NCBI GenBank assembly: GCA_002324875.1 | Contig: NTJG01000001.1 | Span: forward strand, 62,001 to 126,000 | Reading direction: 5' to 3' | Length of the DNA: 64,000 bases | Origin: Lysobacteraceae bacterium NML93-0793 | Lineage (GTDB): Bacteria > Pseudomonadota > Gammaproteobacteria > Xanthomonadales > Xanthomonadaceae | In this document: piece after piece, positions 54,248 through 63,645 of the stretch | Layout of the letters: each line of letters opens with the position of its first letter | How positions within the stretch are numbered: the stretch's first letter is position 1 | Program-made: the position numbers and the translations under genes | The notes under the pieces: generated by a model | The model's database searches: none | Told to the model about the DNA's origin: nothing | Seen by the model: the letters and a program-made list of their open reading frames with translations, nothing else

Positions 54248-54828
54248 ATTCCCAACTCCCCACCGCACAACGCGACCGCAACCGCGCGCTGCTGGTCCTG
54301 ATCGTCGTGCTGTTCCTGGGCAGCGCCCTCGTTGCCGGTGCGTTGCGGTTTTCCGGCTGGCGTCCGACCGGCATGCAGAACAAGGGCGAGCTGCTCGATC
54401 CGCCGGCCGACCTGCGCGCGCTGTCACCGCGCCTCGTCGACGGCGAACCCTATCAATGGCGGCCGATCGAGCGGCGCTGGCGCATCCTGGTGGCGCCACC
54501 GACAGGCTGTGCGGCCGCATGCGTCGACCTGGCGCGCGAGCTCGATCTGGTGTGGCAGCTGTTCGGCCGCAATGCCGATCACGTCGACATCCTCTGGCTC
54601 GGCGACGTGCCGGACGGCGCGGTCCGCAATACCGCCTGGCGCGTGCTCGAAGCTGACCCGGCGCTGCGCGCGGCCCTGCCGCGCGTCGACGGCGGCCCCG
54701 GCGAAGCGGACAATGCCCTCCCCGCCTACGTCGTGGACCCGAACGGGTTCGTGATCCTGCGTTACGCCCCCGGGTTCGACCCCGGCCACCTGCGCAGCGA
54801 CATGGCCCGGCTGCTCAAGCTCAGATGA
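54244..54828 (+). CDS. membrane-anchored SCO-like protein of the cox cluster
   Basis: A 194-residue protein anchored by one helix (about residues 16-38). The soluble part has APPTGCAAACVDLARELDLV, a Cys-x3-Cys arrangement placed like the copper motif of SCO proteins at the start of a thioredoxin-fold helix. It is followed by a strand (VDILWLGDVP) and YVVDPNGFVILRYAPG, which resembles the SCO ending. The usual SCO Pro after the second Cys is absent, so function is uncertain. Overlaps surf1 and ctaA by four bases on each side. Confidence 0.75.
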   Translation: MNSQLPTAQRDRNRALLVLIVVLFLGSALVAGALRFSGWRPTGMQNKGELLDPPADLRALSPRLVDGEPYQWRPIERRWRILVAPPTGCAAACVDLARELDLVWQLFGRNADHVDILWLGDVPDGAVRNTAWRVLEADPALRAALPRVDGGPGEADNALPAYVVDPNGFVILRYAPGFDPGHLRSDMARLLKLR

Positions 54829-56027
54829 TGACCCAGACTCCTTCCACGCACGGCAGTGCGTTCCGTCCGGCGGTCCACCGCCACTTCCACCGCATCGCCT
54901 GGCTGGCCGCGGCGCTGACGCTGTGCGTGATCGTGTTCGGCGCCTTCGTGCGCCTGTCCGACGCGGGCCTCAGTTGCCCGGACTGGCCCACCTGCTACGG
55001 CCGCGCGGCATGGCCGCAGGCGGCCGAAGAGGTAGCCGACCACGCCGCCACCGCGATCCGGGTGCTGGAAACCGACAAAGCCTGGCGCGAGCAGGTCCAT
55101 CGCCACTTGGCGGCGGTGCTGGGCGTGTTCGTGCTGGTGCTGGCGCTGATCGCGGCGCGTCGGCGCCGGTACGGCATCGCCCAGGTGATCGGCGCCTCGT
55201 TGCTGGTGGCGCTGGCGATCCCGCTGTACATGGCCGGCCACGTGATGTCGGCGCTGGCCATCGCGGCGCTCGGCGAGGCCATCCTGCTGCTGGCGGCGCT
55301 GCGCTGGTCGAACGTGGACCTTGCACGCGCCGCGGCCCTGACGCTGGCGGTGGTCATCTTCCAGGCGCTGCTCGGCAAGTGGACGGTGACCATGCTGCTC
55401 AAGCCGGTCATCGTGATGGGCCATCTGCTGGGCGGCATGCTGACGTTCTCGCTTCTGCTGTGGATGGCGTGGCGGGCGACGGTGCAGCCGATCGTGCTCG
55501 CCCAGGCGGGCGTGCTGCGGCGCTGGGCGATCGCGGCGATCGCGCTGGTCGGCGTGCAGATCGCGCTCGGCGGCTGGGTCAGCGCGAACTACGCGGCGCT
55601 CGCCTGCGGCGCCGGCGGCTGGACGACCGCGGTGCACCACTACATCGATTTCCCGAAGTGCGTGGGCCAGTGGTGGCCTGCGGCCGATTTCCGCGAGGGC
55701 TTCGTGCTGTGGCGCGGTGTCGGCGTGGACTACGAGGGCGGTGTGCTCGACGGGCCGGCGCGGATCGCGATCCAGCTCGCGCACCGGGTGATGGGCGTGG
55801 TGGTGTTCGTGGGCCTGCTGGCCTTCGCCGCGCGCCTGCTGCGCACGCCGGGCCTGCGCGCGTGGGCGGTGGCGCTGGCGCTGCTGACCTGCGCGCAGGT
55901 CGCGCTGGGCATCCTCAACGTCAAGCTGTCGCTGCCGCTGTCGGTCGCGGTGATGCACAACGGCGGCGCGGCCCTGCTGCTGCTCGTGCTGGTGTCGTTG
56001 CTGGCGCGGCTCAAGCGGCCGGACTGA
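54825..56027 (+). CDS. ctaA: haem A synthase (CtaA/COX15)
   Basis: A 400-residue membrane enzyme with eight helices that oxidises the C8 methyl of haem O to give haem A. The first helix block [21 protein letters not shown] is highly characteristic, and conserved His residues lie in [32 protein letters not shown] and [11 protein letters not shown]. The start at 54825 is one of two adjacent ATG codons. cyoE follows after one base. Confidence 0.95.
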   Translation: MMTQTPSTHGSAFRPAVHRHFHRIAWLAAALTLCVIVFGAFVRLSDAGLSCPDWPTCYGRAAWPQAAEEVADHAATAIRVLETDKAWREQVHRHLAAVLGVFVLVLALIAARRRRYGIAQVIGASLLVALAIPLYMAGHVMSALAIAALGEAILLLAALRWSNVDLARAAALTLAVVIFQALLGKWTVTMLLKPVIVMGHLLGGMLTFSLLLWMAWRATVQPIVLAQAGVLRRWAIAAIALVGVQIALGGWVSANYAALACGAGGWTTAVHHYIDFPKCVGQWWPAADFREGFVLWRGVGVDYEGGVLDGPARIAIQLAHRVMGVVVFVGLLAFAARLLRTPGLRAWAVALALLTCAQVALGILNVKLSLPLSVAVMHNGGAALLLLVLVSLLARLKRPD

Positions 56028-56028
56028 C

Positions 56029-56961
56029 ATGGCGCACATCGCGAGCCAGTACTGGGAACTGACCAAGCCCCGCGTCGTCGCCCTGATCGTGTTCACCGCG
56101 CTGGTGGGCATGTTCCTCGCGGTGCCCGGCCTGCCGCCGTGGCGGCAGAGCGTGTTCGGCCTGCTCGGCATCTGGCTGGCGGCGGCGTCGGCGGCGGCGA
56201 TCAACCACCTGATCGACCAGCGCATCGACAAGGTCATGGCGCGTACCGCGAACCGGCCGCTGGCGACCGGCACGTTGCGGCCGGTGCAGGTGCTGGTGTT
56301 CGCGCTGACGCTGGGCGCGGTGTCGATGGCGATCCTGGTGCTGCTGGTCAACGTGCTGACCGCCGCGCTGACGTTCGCATCGCTGATCGGCTACGCGGTC
56401 ATCTACACCGGCTTTCTCAAGCGGGCGACGCCGCAGAACATCGTCATCGGCGGCATCGCCGGTGCGGCGCCGCCGCTGCTGGGCTGGGCCGCGGTCACCA
56501 ACATGCAGGGCCAGTGGGACTGGGCGCATGCGCTGCTGCTGGTGCTGATCATCTTCGTGTGGACGCCGCCGCATTTCTGGGCGCTGGCGATCTTCCGCCG
56601 CGAGGACTACGCGCGCGCGCTGGTGCCGATGCTGCCGGTCACCCACGGCGTGGCGTACACGCGCTGGCAGATCCTGATCTACACCGTGCTGCTGGTGCTG
56701 ATCACGCTGCTGCCGACCGCGATCGGCATGAGCGGGCTGTTCTATCTGGGCGGCGCCGTGGTGCTGGGCCTGGTGTTTCTCTGGTACGCGTGGCGGTTGC
56801 TGGATCCGCCGGATGAATTCTTCGCGATGCGGATGTTCAACTACTCCGTCGTCTATCTGATGGCGCTGTTCGCCTTCCTGCTGGTCGACCACTGGCTGCT
56901 GCCGTGGTTGCCGGGCGCCGGTGCAGTGACCGGCGGACTGGACTGGCAGCGGGTGGACTGA
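56029..56961 (+). CDS. cyoE: protoheme IX farnesyltransferase (haem O synthase)
   Basis: A 310-residue membrane prenyltransferase with about nine helices, attaching a farnesyl group to haem B. The Asp-rich active-site motif is [20 protein letters not shown] and the second conserved block is [20 protein letters not shown]. It feeds ctaA, so the pair makes haem A for the oxidase encoded just upstream. It is the last gene of the cluster, convergent with the lipoprotein at 57052. Confidence 0.95.
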   Translation: MAHIASQYWELTKPRVVALIVFTALVGMFLAVPGLPPWRQSVFGLLGIWLAAASAAAINHLIDQRIDKVMARTANRPLATGTLRPVQVLVFALTLGAVSMAILVLLVNVLTAALTFASLIGYAVIYTGFLKRATPQNIVIGGIAGAAPPLLGWAAVTNMQGQWDWAHALLLVLIIFVWTPPHFWALAIFRREDYARALVPMLPVTHGVAYTRWQILIYTVLLVLITLLPTAIGMSGLFYLGGAVVLGLVFLWYAWRLLDPPDEFFAMRMFNYSVVYLMALFAFLLVDHWLLPWLPGAGAVTGGLDWQRVD

Positions 56962-57051
56962 CCCCGACTGCGACGCGGCCACTGGGGGCGTCGCAGCGGC
57001 GTGCCGCAGCGCCCGGTGACGAAGGGGCCGCGCACGCCGTGCGGCGTGCGC

Positions 57052-57681
57052 TCAGCCCTGGACGTCGGCCAATGCGGCCTCGGCGTTCGGCACGTGCAGG
57101 CAGGCCTCGGGGTCGCCGTCGAGGCCGGCAGGCATCCGGCAGGCGCGCGGTGCGAAATCGAGCGTGGGCTGCCAGCCGAGCTTGGTGTCCGGCCGCAGGG
57201 CCACTTGGACGTCGACGTCGCGGACGACCACGCGTGCACTGCGATCGACATCGCCGGTGCGCTGCCAGCCCTCGAGCGCGGTGGCGAGCGTCGGGTCGAG
57301 CAGGCGGTTGTCGTCGAGCAGCGCACGGACGTGGTCGAGCGCGATGGCCTGCTCGCCGGCGGCGCCGCTCGGCTCGATGTTGACGCTCGCCAGCATGCCG
57401 TCCTGCTGACGGAAGGCCACACGTTCGGCCGGCACGGTGATCTGGCGGCCGTCGGGCAGGCGCAGCGTGACCTGCCGGGGTTGGGTGACGGTGTGTTCGG
57501 CCACCAGCGCGCCGCCACGTTCGGGCCAGGCCAGGTCCACCTGTTCGGCGACCGGGGCCGAGAGGTCGATATGCAGCGGCTTGACCAGGGTGGGCGGCGT
57601 CTCGATTTTCGCGCAGGCCGAGAGCAGGGTGCCGGCCAGCGCGGTGGCGAGGACGGGCATGCGGAGGCGGATCGATGTCAT
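57052..57681 (-). CDS. putative lipoprotein of unknown function
   Basis: A 209-residue protein with lipobox TLLSACAK (Cys about 23). The body contains VTLRLPDGRQITVPAERVAF and DVDVQVALRPDTKLGW, suggesting beta structure, plus Cys residues in ACRMPAG and EACLHVP that may pair in the periplasm. I do not recognise the family. The ATG at 57681 puts the signal first. It lies downstream of dnaG by 288 bp, in which I see no gene. Confidence 0.65.
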   Translation of the reverse strand: MTSIRLRMPVLATALAGTLLSACAKIETPPTLVKPLHIDLSAPVAEQVDLAWPERGGALVAEHTVTQPRQVTLRLPDGRQITVPAERVAFRQQDGMLASVNIEPSGAAGEQAIALDHVRALLDDNRLLDPTLATALEGWQRTGDVDRSARVVVRDVDVQVALRPDTKLGWQPTLDFAPRACRMPAGLDGDPEACLHVPNAEAALADVQG

Positions 57682-57969
57682 GGGAGAAGACCTGTCGCGA
57701 GGGAAGAAAGGCAGGGCACCGCGCCGGGCACGTCTGTGCGGCCTCGGCGGATCCGGTTCTGGACAGACAGGCACGCCGGGGCCGATGGCCCGCGTCGTCG
57801 ATCTGTCGATCCCCCTGCGGGCGATCAGAGCAGCGCCGGAGTTAAGCATCTGTGGACGCTCGGCGCTGGAAGCGGTTCCAGGCCGGAACGAATGGATGCA
57901 ACACCTGGAAGCGTGACGTCGTACGGTCGCGCCGTGTGATGCACGCGTCCGGGATCCGGATCCTGGTCT

Positions 57970-59712
57970 TCAGCCGGGCGCGATGCCGGCGCCGCGCTGC
58001 GCCAGCAGATCGCGCAGCGCCTGCTTGCCGGCGGCATCGAGCGCGCCGCCGCGCTGCAGGTCGAGCAGCGCGTCGATCTGCTGCTGCATCACCTGCCGGT
58101 TCAACTGGGCGATGACGTCGTGCAGCTCGGCCTGCCAGATCGCCTCGTCCCCCGGCAGGCTCTGGCTGGCGAGCTTCTGCAGCGCCGGGGCTTCCTCGCG
58201 GTCGTCGAAATGCGCGAGCAGCATGCCGGTGCTGATGTCGGGCCGCACGCTGGCCAGGGCGATGACCTCGGTCAGCAGTTCGATGCCCGGCTGGCGCAGG
58301 GCGACGAAGGGGTAGGGCGGCGGCAGGTGGGCCGCCATGCCCGGCTTCTGCAGCAGCAGCGCGATCGCGTGCCGCACCAGGCTGCGCCTGGGCGCGGGCA
58401 CCGCGCGCCCACCGCGCGGCATGCGGGCCGGGCCCGGCATCGGTGCCGCTGCGGCCTGGCCCAGGCCGGTGAGTTCGGACAGGCGCTGGCGCATCAGGTC
58501 GGCGAACGCGCCGTCGGGAATCTGCGCCAGCATCGGCTTGGCGCGCTCGGCCAGACGCGCCTTGCCGTCGAGCGTGGACAGCGTGATGCCCTCGCCGAGG
58601 GTGTCGAAGAAGAACGTCGACAGCGGCGTGGCTGCAGCCAGGCGCGCCTCGAAGCCGGCCGCGCCTTCGCTGCGGACGATGGTGTCGGGATCCTCGCCGT
58701 CGGGCAGGAACAGGAAGAACGCCTGACGGCCGTCGCGCATGCGCGGCAGCACCGATTCCATCGCACGCGTGGCCGCGCGGCGCCCGGCGGCGTCGCCGTC
58801 GAAGCAGAAAAACACGTCCGGTGCATTGCGGAACAGCAGCTCGGCGTGATCGGGCGTGGTCGCCGTGCCCAAGGTCGCGACCGCCTGCGGTACGCCGAAC
58901 TGAAACAGCGCGACCACGTCCATGTAGCCCTCGACCACGACCAGCCGCTCGATCGTCTGGTTGGCCTGGCGCACCTGCCACAGGCCGTAGAGCTCACGGC
59001 CCTTGTGGAACAGCGGCGTCTCGGGCGAGTTGAGGTACTTGGGCGAATCCTCCGGATCGAGCACCCGGCCGCCGAAGGCGATCGGCCGGCCGCGGCGGTC
59101 GTGGATCGGGAAGATCACCCGGTCGCGGAACTTGTCGTAGCTGTGGCCGCGGTCGTTCTTCGACAGCAGGCCCACTTTTTCCAGCACCGCCACCCGGCGT
59201 GCGTCGTCCTTGCCCAGCGCGTCCTTGAGCGCGGAGAACCCGTCGGGCGCGTAGCCGATCGCGAACTGCTCGCGCACCGCATCGCCGACACCGCGGCGCT
59301 CGAGGTAGTCGCGGGCCTTGTCGCTGCCGGCGAGCTGGCGCACGAAGAACCGGGTCGCCGCGTCGAGCGCGTCGTACATCGGCCCGCTGTCGGGCCGGGC
59401 CTCGCGCTGGCGCGTGTCGCGCGGGACCTCCATGCCGGCGCGCTTGGCCAGCTCGTCGACCGCATCGAGGAATTCGAGGCGGTCGTAGTTCATCAGGAAG
59501 CTCAAGGCGGTGCCGTGCGCGCCGCAGCCGAAGCAGTGATAGAACTGTTTGGTCGGCGAAACGGTGAAGCTGGCCGAGCGCTCGTCGTGGAACGGGCAGC
59601 GGGCCGCGTACTCCTTGCCCTGGCGCTTGAGCAGCACCCGTGCATTGATCAGTTCGACGATGTCGGTGCGCGAAAGCAGATCGTCGATGAAGGCATCGGG
59701 GATGCGCGCCAT
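57970..59712 (-). CDS. dnaG: DNA primase
   Basis: A 580-residue enzyme that makes RNA primers at the replication fork. The N-terminal zinc site is Cys39, His42, Cys60 and Cys63 (ARCPFHDE and HCFGCGAHG). The catalytic TOPRIM core includes VVEGYMDVVALFQFG and FFCFDGDAAGRRAA. The C-terminal 150 residues form the helical DnaB-binding region. ATG at 59712. The usual downstream partner rpoD is not present. Confidence 0.96.
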   Translation of the reverse strand: MARIPDAFIDDLLSRTDIVELINARVLLKRQGKEYAARCPFHDERSASFTVSPTKQFYHCFGCGAHGTALSFLMNYDRLEFLDAVDELAKRAGMEVPRDTRQREARPDSGPMYDALDAATRFFVRQLAGSDKARDYLERRGVGDAVREQFAIGYAPDGFSALKDALGKDDARRVAVLEKVGLLSKNDRGHSYDKFRDRVIFPIHDRRGRPIAFGGRVLDPEDSPKYLNSPETPLFHKGRELYGLWQVRQANQTIERLVVVEGYMDVVALFQFGVPQAVATLGTATTPDHAELLFRNAPDVFFCFDGDAAGRRAATRAMESVLPRMRDGRQAFFLFLPDGEDPDTIVRSEGAAGFEARLAAATPLSTFFFDTLGEGITLSTLDGKARLAERAKPMLAQIPDGAFADLMRQRLSELTGLGQAAAAPMPGPARMPRGGRAVPAPRRSLVRHAIALLLQKPGMAAHLPPPYPFVALRQPGIELLTEVIALASVRPDISTGMLLAHFDDREEAPALQKLASQSLPGDEAIWQAELHDVIAQLNRQVMQQQIDALLDLQRGGALDAAGKQALRDLLAQRGAGIAPG

Positions 59713-59875
59713 CAGCGACGTCTCCGCGCCGACGCATGCGGGCCGGGACCTTCGGCGCGCGCGCGGATCGCCGCGCTCGGCATGCGGCCGGTGCGGACAG
59801 TCGGGTTCGAGCAGGGCAGGGCGTGCGGCATGCGGGCGCTAGGATGCCATGCGCCGCACCACCCGCGGCATGGAC

Positions 59876-60892
59876 TCAGCCCGACGCGGGCCCGCGCGAC
59901 GCGGCCTCGGCGCGCGCATTGGCCGCGATGGCCGCGGCCTGGCGCGCGGCGCGCTTGCGCAGCGCGCGTTCGACCGAGCTGCGGCGCAGCCGTTCATCGA
60001 TGACCGCGGTGATCAGCGCGCCGACGAAGAAGATGGTTGCCGCGTAGTACATCCAGATCAGCAGGATCACCAGCGTGCCGAACGAGCCGTAGGCGCTCCC
60101 CGGCGCGGCTTCGGTGATGTAGACGCCGATCACCCAGCGGCCGAAGACGAACAGCGCCGCGGTGATCGCACCGCCGAACAGGGCCTGGCGCCAGCGCACG
60201 CGCCGGTCGGGCAGGTAGTGGTAGAGCAGCGCGAACGCGAACGCGTAGACCACCAGCATCGTCGCGTTGCCGAGCAGCGGCAGCAGCGAGGGCACGTTCT
60301 GGAACATGAATTCCACGGCCGTCGTCAGCAGCGTCGACACCAGCACCAGAAAGCCCAGGGCGAAGACGACGCCGAACGAGAACACGCGCTTGCGCAGGAA
60401 GTCGAACACGCCGCCGGGCAGCCGGTCGCCGTCGGTCTGGAAGATCAGGTTCAACGTGGCCTGCAGGCGTGCGAACACCACGGTGGCGCCGACGAACAGC
60501 AGCAGCGTGCTCCAGATGCCGGCCAGCGAGCCCACATCCGGCTGTTCGTTGGCGTTCTGGATCACCGTGCTGGCCACCGCCTGCGCGCCCTCGCCCGCGA
60601 GTTCGCCGATCTGCTGCAGCAGGGCGTCCTGCGCCGCGGGATACAGCGACGCGGTGATCCACAGCACCAGCACCAGCAGCGGCGCCAGCGAGATCAAGGT
60701 GTAGAACGACAGCGAGGCCGCGTGGGTCAGCAGGTCGATGTCGATGAAGCGCTTGACCAGCGCCGCCGGCAGGCTGTCCTGGACGCGGTTGACGCCCTTG
60801 TCGATCCGGCGGCGGGCGCGGTGCCAGCGGGTGCGCGCAACGGGGGCGTCGTCGGCGTCGGCGGGTGTGGAATCGGGCGAGGTGTCGGTCAT
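59876..60892 (-). CDS. YihY/BrkB-family inner-membrane protein
   Basis: A 338-residue protein with six helices. Family blocks: AASLSFYTLISLAPLLVLVL, GSLAGIWSTLLLFVGATVVF, KRVFSFGVVFALGFLVLVST and YGSFGTLVILLIWMYYAATI. The family has been called ribonuclease BN in error; true function is not settled. The C-terminal tail is basic and Ala-rich. It stands between dnaG and the GNAT gene, where no gene is found in the E. coli rpsU-dnaG-rpoD unit. Confidence 0.88.
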   Translation of the reverse strand: MTDTSPDSTPADADDAPVARTRWHRARRRIDKGVNRVQDSLPAALVKRFIDIDLLTHAASLSFYTLISLAPLLVLVLWITASLYPAAQDALLQQIGELAGEGAQAVASTVIQNANEQPDVGSLAGIWSTLLLFVGATVVFARLQATLNLIFQTDGDRLPGGVFDFLRKRVFSFGVVFALGFLVLVSTLLTTAVEFMFQNVPSLLPLLGNATMLVVYAFAFALLYHYLPDRRVRWRQALFGGAITAALFVFGRWVIGVYITEAAPGSAYGSFGTLVILLIWMYYAATIFFVGALITAVIDERLRRSSVERALRKRAARQAAAIAANARAEAASRGPASG

Positions 60893-60985
60893 GCGGGCGT
60901 CGTCGGCGCCGGTGCGTCGCGTGCGGTGCCCCGGTCGGGCGGTGGCGTCACCTTAGCGATGCCGCGGTTGCGCGGCGTGAGGACA

Positions 60986-61498
60986 TCACGGCGTGACGCG
61001 CGCGCTCGCGGCCAGGGCGCGCAGTGCCTCGCCGTCGAGCCGCTGCACGGTCCAGCCGTCCTGGCCGACCGCGCCGATCGCGCGGTAGAAGCCGATCGCC
61101 GGCGCGTTCCAGTCGAGCACCGACCATTCGAAGCGGCCGCAGCCGCGTTCGACCGCGAGCGCCGCCAGGTGCGTCATCAGCCGCTTGCCCACGCCATGGC
61201 CCCGGTGCGCCGGGCGCACGTAGAGATCCTCGAGATACAGGCCGCGGCGGCCGAGGAAGGTCGAGAAGCTGTGGAAGAACAGCGCGAAGCCGGCAGCCTC
61301 GCCGTCGACCTCGGCGATGACGACCTCGGCATCGGGCCGCGGACCGAACAGCGCGGTTTCGAACGACGCCGCATCGGCGACCACCGCGTCCGCGAGGCGC
61401 TCGTACTCGGCCAGTTCGCGCACGAAGGCCAGGATCACCGGCACGTCCGCGCGCCGCGCCGCGCGCAGATCGATCCGCGGCGGCGCGCCGGGGGTCAC
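60986..61498 (-). CDS. GNAT-family N-acetyltransferase
   Basis: A 170-residue acetyl-CoA-dependent acetyltransferase. The acetyl-CoA loop is VRPAHRGHGVGKRLM, preceded by YLEDLYV and followed by FEWSVLDWNAPAIGFYRAIG, a pattern seen in diamine/polyamine acetyltransferases. Substrate not proven. Start is GTG at 61498, overlapping the stop of yqeY (GTGA), so it is coupled to it. Confidence 0.87.
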   Translation of the reverse strand: MTPGAPPRIDLRAARRADVPVILAFVRELAEYERLADAVVADAASFETALFGPRPDAEVVIAEVDGEAAGFALFFHSFSTFLGRRGLYLEDLYVRPAHRGHGVGKRLMTHLAALAVERGCGRFEWSVLDWNAPAIGFYRAIGAVGQDGWTVQRLDGEALRALAASARVTP

Positions 61499-61950
61499 GA
61501 CAGCGACTGCTTCACCAGCCGCGACACTTCGCCCATGTCGGCCTTGCCGGCCAGCTGCGGCTTGAGCACGCCCATCAGCTTGCCGATGTCGGCCGGGCCG
61601 GCGGCGCCGGTCTGGGCCTTGGCTGCGGCGATCGCGGCCAGGATTTCGGCCTCGCCGAGCTTCTCGGGCAGGTAGCGCTCGATGACGACGATCTCGTCGC
61701 GCTCGACCTGGGCCAGATCCTCGCGATCGGCGGCCTCGTACTGGCTCACCGAATCACGGCGCTGCTTGACCATCTTCTCGAGCGCGGCCAGCACGGCGGC
61801 ATCGTCGAGCTCGATACGCTCGTCGACTTCGCGCTGCTTGATCGCCGACAGCATCAGGCGCACGACGCCCAGCGTCTGCTTGTCGCCGCTCTTCATCGCG
61901 GCCTTCATGTCGTCGGTGAGTCGGAGCTTCAGGGACACGGCGGACTCCAT
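61495..61950 (-). CDS. yqeY: GatB/YqeY domain protein
   Basis: A 151-residue protein with the helical domain also found at the end of GatB, thought to bind tRNA. Typical text: LTDDMKAAMKSGDKQTLGVV, RLMLSAIKQREVDERI and LMGVLKPQLAGKADMGEVSR. Located between rpsU and dnaG as in many gammaproteobacteria. Confidence 0.9.
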   Translation of the reverse strand: MESAVSLKLRLTDDMKAAMKSGDKQTLGVVRLMLSAIKQREVDERIELDDAAVLAALEKMVKQRRDSVSQYEAADREDLAQVERDEIVVIERYLPEKLGEAEILAAIAAAKAQTGAAGPADIGKLMGVLKPQLAGKADMGEVSRLVKQSLS

Positions 61951-61994
61951 CGGAATTGGGAAAAAACGCGCGAAATCGACTTCGCGGGAACGAC

Positions 61995-62027
61995 AAAAAG
62001 CCGGCGGCGCAGGGCGCTGCCGGCTTT
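61995..62027 (-). terminator. rho-independent terminator after rpsU
   Basis: On the minus strand AAAGCCGGC and GCCGGCTTTTTG enclose AGCGCCCTGCGCC. It lies 47 bp past the rpsU stop and before yqeY, so it probably attenuates rather than fully ends the operon. Confidence 0.8.
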
Positions 62028-62073
62028 CGCGTCATCAAGATCCGAACCGGGCGCGGGGCCCGGCTCGCGCCGA

Positions 62074-62289
62074 TCAATACAGGCGCTGGCGCTTGGTGAC
62101 GTCGCGCGACACGCGACGGGCCTGACGCTTCACGGCGGCAGCGGCCTTGCGCTTGCGCTCCTGGGTCGGCTTCTCGTAGAACTCGCGCTTGCGGGTTTCG
62201 GCGAGCACGCCGGCCTTCTCGCAGGTGCGCTTGAAACGACGCAGCGCAAACTCGAAGGGCTCGTTTTCGCGGACTTTGACGCTTGGCAT
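62074..62289 (-). CDS. rpsU: 30S ribosomal protein S21
   Basis: A 71-residue basic ribosomal protein: [20 protein letters not shown], then [20 protein letters not shown]. Length and sequence match S21, which takes part in initiation on the small subunit. It diverges from tsaD with 185 bp between, the usual arrangement in gammaproteobacteria. Confidence 0.97.
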   Translation of the reverse strand: MPSVKVRENEPFEFALRRFKRTCEKAGVLAETRKREFYEKPTQERKRKAAAAVKRQARRVSRDVTKRQRLY

Positions 62290-62474
62290 GGAATCTCCGG
62301 GGATCTGATCGTCCGGCCTGCATTGGCCGGTTCGAATCGAATTTCGAATGCGAATCCACCGGGCTCAGCCCCGGCGAGCCGCGTATCATAGCCGCGTCCC
62401 GGCGGCGTGTGCAAGCTGCGGGGCCGCCGCGCCCGGCGCGGCCCTTCCGTTCCGCTTCCCGGCAGCGTCCCGAC

Positions 62475-63506
62475 ATGAAAGTTCTCGGCATCGAAACCTC
62501 CTGCGACGAAACCGGCGTGGCCGTCTACGACACCGCCACCGGCGGCGCCGATGGCCTGCTCGCGCACGCCGTCTACAGCCAGATCGCGCTGCATGCCGAG
62601 TACGGCGGCGTGGTGCCCGAACTCGCCAGCCGCGATCACGTGCGGAAACTTCTGCCGCTGATCCGCCAGACCCTGGCCGAGGCCGGCCTGTCGACGCGCG
62701 ACCTCGACGGCGTGGCCTATACCGCCGGCCCGGGCCTGGTCGGTGCACTGCTGGTGGGCGCGGGCGTGGCGCGCGCGCTGGGCTGGGCGCTCGACGTGCC
62801 GACGATCGGCGTGCATCACATGGAAGGCCATCTGCTCGCGCCGCTGATGGAAGACGATCCGCCGGCCGCGCCGTTCGTCGCCCTGCTGGTGTCGGGCGGC
62901 CACACCCAGCTGGTGGCCGTCGATGCGATCGGCCGTTACCGGCTGCTCGGCGAGACGCTCGACGATGCGGCCGGCGAGGCCTTCGACAAGACCGCCAAGA
63001 TGATGGGCCTGCCGTATCCCGGCGGCCCGCAGCTCGCGGCGCTGGCCGAGCACGGTACGCCCGGCGTCTACAGGTTTTCGCGGCCGATGACCGACCGGCC
63101 GGGGCTCGATTTCAGTTTCAGCGGGCTCAAGACTCAGGTGCTGCTGGCCTGGCAGGGCAGCGACCAGGCCGAGACCACGCGCCGTGACATCGCGCGCGGT
63201 TTCGAGGACGCGGTGGTCGACACGCTGGCGATCAAATGCGCGCGCGCCCTGGACGCGGCCGGCTGCGACACCCTGGTGGTCGCCGGCGGCGTCGGTGCCA
63301 ACACGCGCCTGCGCGCGAAGCTGCAGGCCGACGCCCAGCGCCGCGGCGGGCGCGTGTGCTTTCCGCGCCCGGCGCTGTGCACCGACAACGGCGCGATGAT
63401 CGCCTTCGCCGGCGCGCTGCGGCTGGCCGCCGGCCAGCACGACGACGCCACCGTGCGCGCGACGCCGCGCTGGGACATGGCGGCGCTGGCGCCAGTCGGG
63501 CAGTGA
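62475..63506 (+). CDS. tsaD: tRNA N6-adenosine threonylcarbamoyltransferase
   Basis: A 343-residue cytosolic enzyme that installs t6A37 on ANN-decoding tRNAs with TsaB and TsaE. Opening [19 protein letters not shown]; iron-binding His residues lie in [11 protein letters not shown]; nucleotide sites VSGGHTQLV and [15 protein letters not shown] at 62475; the frame is open upstream to 62283 but runs into the rpsU promoter region. A GTATCAT -10-like motif lies at 62384. Its stop codon is part of a hairpin repeat. Confidence 0.96.
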   Translation: MKVLGIETSCDETGVAVYDTATGGADGLLAHAVYSQIALHAEYGGVVPELASRDHVRKLLPLIRQTLAEAGLSTRDLDGVAYTAGPGLVGALLVGAGVARALGWALDVPTIGVHHMEGHLLAPLMEDDPPAAPFVALLVSGGHTQLVAVDAIGRYRLLGETLDDAAGEAFDKTAKMMGLPYPGGPQLAALAEHGTPGVYRFSRPMTDRPGLDFSFSGLKTQVLLAWQGSDQAETTRRDIARGFEDAVVDTLAIKCARALDAAGCDTLVVAGGVGANTRLRAKLQADAQRRGGRVCFPRPALCTDNGAMIAFAGALRLAAGQHDDATVRATPRWDMAALAPVGQ

Positions 63507-63638
63507 TTCGTGATTGGTGATTTGTGATTCGGAAGAGCGGCATCGTCGCAAACGTGGCGACCTCCTGATGCTCAGCGGCTAAGCTGTTGCCGTTGCCGTT
63601 GCTCTTTCGAATCACTAATTACGAATCCCCAATCACGG
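63503..63638. repeat. hairpin repeat overlapping the tsaD stop
   Basis: Left arm GTGATTCGTGATTGGTGATT then GTGATTCGGAAGAGC; right arm GCTCTTTCGAATCACTAATT then CGAATCCCCAATCACG. The tsaD TGA at 63504-63506 is inside the left arm. A GTTGCCGTTGCCGTTGC run lies near the loop. Related to the copies at 41664 and 53129. Confidence 0.75.
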
Positions 63639-63645
63639 CCTCCCC

